This document shows positions 61,222 to 64,000 of a DNA stretch of 64,000 nucleotides, one piece after another. This DNA comes from VXMT01 sp965204835. GTDB lineage: Bacteria; Chloroflexota; Dehalococcoidia; UBA2979. Below the pieces are notes generated by a model. It was not told the origin of the DNA, did not search any database, and saw only the letters and a program-made list of their open reading frames with translations. The stretch spans positions 124,001 through 188,000 of the forward strand of contig OZ242017.1 of the NCBI GenBank assembly GCA_965204835.1, in the 5' to 3' direction. Within the stretch, counting starts at the first letter, position 1; every line of letters begins with the position of its first letter. The translations under genes were made by a program, and so were the position numbers.

Positions 61222-61743
61222 ATGGAGCACTTCCTGCCCGGACTGCACGTGCTGTTCGCCGCGATGCTCGTGGGCGGCGAGATCCTGCTCTTCTTCGCGG
61301 TCGTGCCGTCCACGTGGCTCATCGACGACGAAGGGCTGCGCCGCCAGGTCACGCTCGTCGTGGCGCGGCGCTTCACGGGCATCGTCGGCGTCTCGATCGT
61401 CGGGCTGCTGCTGACCGGGCTCGCGCAGTTCTACACGGACATCTTCGTGCCGCCGGGCATCCGCGAAGACATCATGAGCTTCCACTTCGGGCGCGTGTTC
61501 GTCGCGAAGATGACGCTGTTCCTGGTGCTCATCGCGATGATCGGCATCCACGGCGCGGTGTTCGGCCGGCGCATCGCGCGCATCTCGGACGCGGTCGAGG
61601 CGGGTGAGATGGAGCCGGGCGAGCTGGAGCAGGCACGCCGCAACTCGTTCCTGTTCTCGGCGTTCATGGTGCTGGTCTCGATCCTGCTGATCTTCCTCGG
61701 CGCGAGCCTCGGCAACCACGCCTACTCCCACGACCCGATCTAG
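61222..61743 (+). CDS. four-helix membrane protein, CopD-like
   Basis: The 173-residue protein has membrane helices near residues 5-28, 48-68, 92-112 and 143-163, beginning MEHFLPGLHVLFAAMLVGGE. A His in helix 1 and another near the end (GNHAYSH) could bind metal or haem. It is similar in plan to the protein at 53390 but not closely related by eye. The function is unknown. It ends 1 base before the mug gene start. Confidence 0.75.
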   Translation: MEHFLPGLHVLFAAMLVGGEILLFFAVVPSTWLIDDEGLRRQVTLVVARRFTGIVGVSIVGLLLTGLAQFYTDIFVPPGIREDIMSFHFGRVFVAKMTLFLVLIAMIGIHGAVFGRRIARISDAVEAGEMEPGELEQARRNSFLFSAFMVLVSILLIFLGASLGNHAYSHDPI

Positions 61744-61744
61744 C

Positions 61745-62317
61745 GTGCCCGGAGCGCCGTTGACGGAGGCACCCACTGCTGCTGGTGCGCGCGTCCGCAC
61801 GCTGCCCGACCTGCTGCGGCCGGGCCTCGACCTCGTGTTCGTCGGCATCAACCCCGGGGAGCGGTCGGCGCAGCTCGGCCACTACTACGGGCATCGTGGC
61901 AACGCGTTCTGGCGCGTGCTCTCCGAGAGCGGCCTCGCGGGCCGCGAGGTCGCCGCGTCTGACGACCGCGCACTCCTCGACCGCTGCGGCATCGGCTTCA
62001 CCGACGTGGTGAAGCGCGTCGTGACCGACTCGACGCGCGTGACCGACGCCGAGCTGCGCGACGCGCGGCCCGCCTTCGAGCGACGCATCGCATTCGCCTC
62101 GCCGCGCGCGGTGTGCTTCACGACGACGCGCGCGTTCGACGTGCTGTTCCCGCGCGTCCGTGCCTCGGGCAAGTGGGGCCGCCAGCCCGTCCGCATCGCG
62201 GACGCCGAGGTGTGGGTGATGCCCTCGACGTCCGGCCGCGCGGCGGGCTACCGCGGGGAGGGGCGACGCGTGCTCGCCGAGATCGCGTGCGCCCTCGGAC
62301 GAGGCGAGTCGCGATGA
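61745..62317 (+). CDS. mug: mismatch-specific uracil-DNA glycosylase (Mug/TDG family)
   Basis: Base-excision repair enzyme removing uracil or thymine from mismatches with G. The 190-residue product has the active-site loop LVFVGINPGERSAQLGHYYGHRGNAFW (split here as GINPGERSAQLGHYYGH and GNAFW) with the catalytic Asn, and the DNA-intercalating MPSTSGRAAGY near 160. The GTG start lies 4 bases after the membrane protein stop, and the next ATG overlaps its stop (CGATGA). Confidence 0.9.
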   Translation: MPGAPLTEAPTAAGARVRTLPDLLRPGLDLVFVGINPGERSAQLGHYYGHRGNAFWRVLSESGLAGREVAASDDRALLDRCGIGFTDVVKRVVTDSTRVTDAELRDARPAFERRIAFASPRAVCFTTTRAFDVLFPRVRASGKWGRQPVRIADAEVWVMPSTSGRAAGYRGEGRRVLAEIACALGRGESR

Positions 62318-62835
62318 CCATGGGGGACGGCGAGAGCCGTTACATTCCGGACGACGACTGCCCGCTGTTCAGCCAGCGGCTCGAGGAGCAGATCCTGGCG
62401 ATCACCGGTGGCTCGGCACCGAACGCTGGCCGCTTCTGCGGCCACTGCTACACCCCGATCGGCGAGCGGACATCGAGGTGCCCACACTGCGCCACGGAGA
62501 CCTCGGAGCGCAATCCGGTGGGGCGCATCCCGCAGCCCATCGTCGAGATGCTGCAGGCGCAGCGCAAGACGGAGAGCCGCATCGTCAACGGCTTCGCGTA
62601 CCTGGGGCTGACGCTCGCCGTGGTCGGTGGCCTCGTGCTCGTCCTCGGCGTCCCGTACCTGCGCGAGCACCTCATCTGGGCGACGATCGTCTACGCGGCC
62701 GTGCTCATCGTCGGCGGGCGCGTGCTGGCGGGCGTCCTCGGCGGCTACTACGGCGACCGCATCGCCTACGAGCGGGCGAGGGGGCGGTTGCGGGAGGAGT
62801 GGGCGGAGTGGGTGGCTGAGCGGGACGAGGGGTAG
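62314..62835 (+). CDS. zinc-ribbon membrane protein
   Basis: The 173-residue protein has a zinc ribbon at about residues 31-52 (FCGHCYTPIGERTSRCPHC), an amphipathic linker, and two membrane helices (about 95-115 and 121-142), then a charged C-terminal tail (RARGRLREEWAEWVAE). It starts at ATG 62314, overlapping the mug stop by 4 bases. Function unknown; zinc ribbons of this type often stand at the N-terminus of membrane proteins in Chloroflexota. Confidence 0.75.
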   Translation: MTMGDGESRYIPDDDCPLFSQRLEEQILAITGGSAPNAGRFCGHCYTPIGERTSRCPHCATETSERNPVGRIPQPIVEMLQAQRKTESRIVNGFAYLGLTLAVVGGLVLVLGVPYLREHLIWATIVYAAVLIVGGRVLAGVLGGYYGDRIAYERARGRLREEWAEWVAERDEG

Positions 62836-62864
62836 ACTGGAGGCCAGCATGAGGGGACGGGTGC

Positions 62865-63542
62865 GTGACCGCAGTCGCTGACCCTGGGATCCCACGCGGG
62901 GCGCATCTTGCGGGCCTTCGATCGAGGCTTGTCACCAAGCTCACGGGGCTGACCTCCCATCAGCTCAGGTACTGGCACGGCTCTGGACTGCTGGAGGCAT
63001 CGCTCAGGCTGGGCGGCCCCGGCGTCCCGCGCCTCTACAGCTGGGTTGACTATCTCCGGCTGCGCTTAGCCGCCCAGCTCAAGTCGGAAGACGTTCCGAC
63101 CAATCGCATCCGCGAAGCGGTGGTGTTCCTCGATGCCAACTTCGAGGACTGGTATCTGCTCCCTGATCCGGTCCACGCCTCGGAGCAGCGCCACGTGTTG
63201 GCTGACGTCGCGGGGGGCGCACATCCGTTACTCGCCGACCGGGCTGGGCAGCATGTCCTGGTCTGGCCAGACGAACTGGTCGACCTACAAGCTCCCACCA
63301 TCTCCGCGCTGGGGTCGATCGGCGAGCAGGGCCCGCTCGGGAGACTGCATAGCTTCGATGACGCCGTTCTCATGGATCCGCGCGTGAACGTTGCCCAACC
63401 CACCGTGCGCGGCACCGCGCTCGAGACGCGGTTCGTCTCATTGATGTGCCAGGACATTGGTGAGGATTCGTTCGCCGCCCTCTACCGCCTGCCGCCGGAG
63501 GTCATTAGGCGCGCTCAGGCGTTCGAGAGGGCAGTCGCATAG
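62865..63542 (+). CDS. MerR-like HTH and DUF433 antitoxin-type protein
   Basis: The 225-residue protein begins with a MerR-type helix-turn-helix (TGLTSHQLRYWHGSGLLEAS ... LYSWVDYLRLRLAAQL) and ends with a DUF433 domain (MDPRVNVAQPTVRGTALETRFV; RLPPEVIRRAQAFE). DUF433 proteins are paired with PIN-like DUF5615 toxins, and such a gene follows at once. GAGGGGA precedes the GTG. Local codon use is less GC-biased than in the window core, suggesting acquisition. Confidence 0.85.
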   Translation: MTAVADPGIPRGAHLAGLRSRLVTKLTGLTSHQLRYWHGSGLLEASLRLGGPGVPRLYSWVDYLRLRLAAQLKSEDVPTNRIREAVVFLDANFEDWYLLPDPVHASEQRHVLADVAGGAHPLLADRAGQHVLVWPDELVDLQAPTISALGSIGEQGPLGRLHSFDDAVLMDPRVNVAQPTVRGTALETRFVSLMCQDIGEDSFAALYRLPPEVIRRAQAFERAVA

Positions 63543-64000
63543 CACGGTTCCTGCTCGACGAGCACGTCCCGCCCGAGCTCGCGCTCCCCCTTCAGGCGCT
63601 CGAACACTCAGCGATACACGTCCGCGACACTGCGCTGGGTGGCATTGACGACGGGCAATTGATCCGCCGGCTCGGGGAAGTCGAGTGTGACTGGCTCGTT
63701 ACCCTGGACCTACACCGCCAGACTGAGGCGTGGGCGCCCGTCTACACGGCGCTCGCGGAGGAGGCGGGTCGGATGGTTCGCCTTCGGCCCGCGATCCGCC
63801 AGACCGACCGCGGCCCACTCTATCTTGCGCAACTGATGACATACCTCGTAACCGCGTATCGCGAGTGGGCTCCGTGGCTGACGGTGCCGACCATCCGGCT
63901 CATCGACCTCGGCCGTGGCGCCACTACGTCCGTGAGCCGCGAAGAGAGGCCGAGGCGCGGACCACGGGCGTATTCGGCGTACACCCGACAGGAAGTGGCG
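63539..64000 (+). CDS. PIN-like (DUF5615) toxin, runs off the window, no canonical start
   Basis: The frame opens IARFLLDEHVPPELALPLQALEH and continues 154 codons to the window end without a stop. The N-terminal LLDEHVPPEL and WLVTLDLHRQT match DUF5615/VapC45-like PIN proteins, whose usual start is MxRFLLDE. Here that first codon is ATA, and it overlaps the antitoxin stop as ATAG. No ATG, GTG or TTG lies between the preceding in-frame stop and this point. Either ATA is used as a start, or the toxin is disabled. GAGAGGG lies about 8 bases upstream. Confidence 0.65.
   Translation, partial: MARFLLDEHVPPELALPLQALEHSAIHVRDTALGGIDDGQLIRRLGEVECDWLVTLDLHRQTEAWAPVYTALAEEAGRMVRLRPAIRQTDRGPLYLAQLMTYLVTAYREWAPWLTVPTIRLIDLGRGATTSVSREERPRRGPRAYSAYTRQEVA

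Overview
The window is GC-rich bacterial chromosome with few gaps, mostly short operons and many GTG starts. The gene set points to Chloroflexota, perhaps a Dehalococcoidia-like lineage: nusG-rplKAJL, a CIRCE-controlled hrcA-grpE-dnaK-dnaJ-prmA cluster, secreted LysM proteins with Thr/Pro stalks, twin MoxR-DUF58 modules, and pdxST without pdxA/pdxJ. This placement is inference; no rRNA or marker search was possible. No tRNA, rRNA, CRISPR array or transposase was seen. No gene-free stretch exceeds 300 bases once two 45-residue ORFs at 20433-20721 are counted.

Layout. 1-3056: nusG and ribosomal genes rplK, rplA, rplJ, rplL, with an L10-type leader and attenuator before rplJ. 3126-7253: LysM protein, degenerate J-domain membrane protein, exported protein, radC, cvpA-like, HNH nuclease. 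7332-9417: short-chain dehydrogenase and acyl-CoA dehydrogenase. 9514-14749 (minus): unknown protein, Fpg/Nei glycosylase, prephenate dehydratase, two TrkA-type proteins, UspA, small membrane protein, DUF4349 lipoprotein. 14922-19750: pdxS, pdxT, acetyltransferase-like gene, SpoIIIAA-like/R3H ATPase, tmk. 19913-21921: a membrane protein facing a minus-strand thiolase that is followed by twin microproteins. 22146-25271: thrB, lysC, hemerythrin-like, DUF4268-like. 25736-35472: dnaE and a moxR-DUF58-batD-batA-batBC operon. 35496-40181 (minus): a second moxR-DUF58 module ending in a transglutaminase-like protein. 40278-47425 (minus): the heat-shock operon, interrupted by a fic gene. 47559-51639: sigma factor, metallo-hydrolase, M23 peptidase, rho. 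51820-55539 (minus): VapBC, transaldolase, membrane protein, pyrG. 55798-64000: MntA-HepT, M16 protease, lyase-like gene, a frameshifted DUF402 gene, lipoprotein, purA, membrane protein, mug, zinc-ribbon protein, and a DUF433/PIN-like pair that runs off the end.

How genes work together. Translation and transcription functions (nusG, L11, L1, L10, L12, rho, prmA which methylates L11) lie with nucleotide synthesis (tmk, pyrG, purA), aspartate-family amino acid synthesis (lysC, thrB) and chaperones. Two convergent MoxR-AAA modules suggest paired envelope-maturation machines. At least four toxin-antitoxin-like units (Fic, VapBC, MntA-HepT, DUF433/PIN-like) lie in the right third.

Most notable. 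(1) A class II Fic gene flanked by four copies of a 44-base dyad with constant geometry splits dnaK from dnaJ. (2) Two 45-residue microproteins share a C-terminal RPPGSxVTIEKWGR. (3) A transglutaminase-like protein has all three triad positions replaced. (4) A PIN-like toxin gene has no ATG, GTG or TTG start and overlaps its partner by ATAG. (5) A perfect 37-base inverted repeat coincides with a frameshift in a DUF402 gene. (6) A long palindrome sits upstream of a small antitoxin-like gene.
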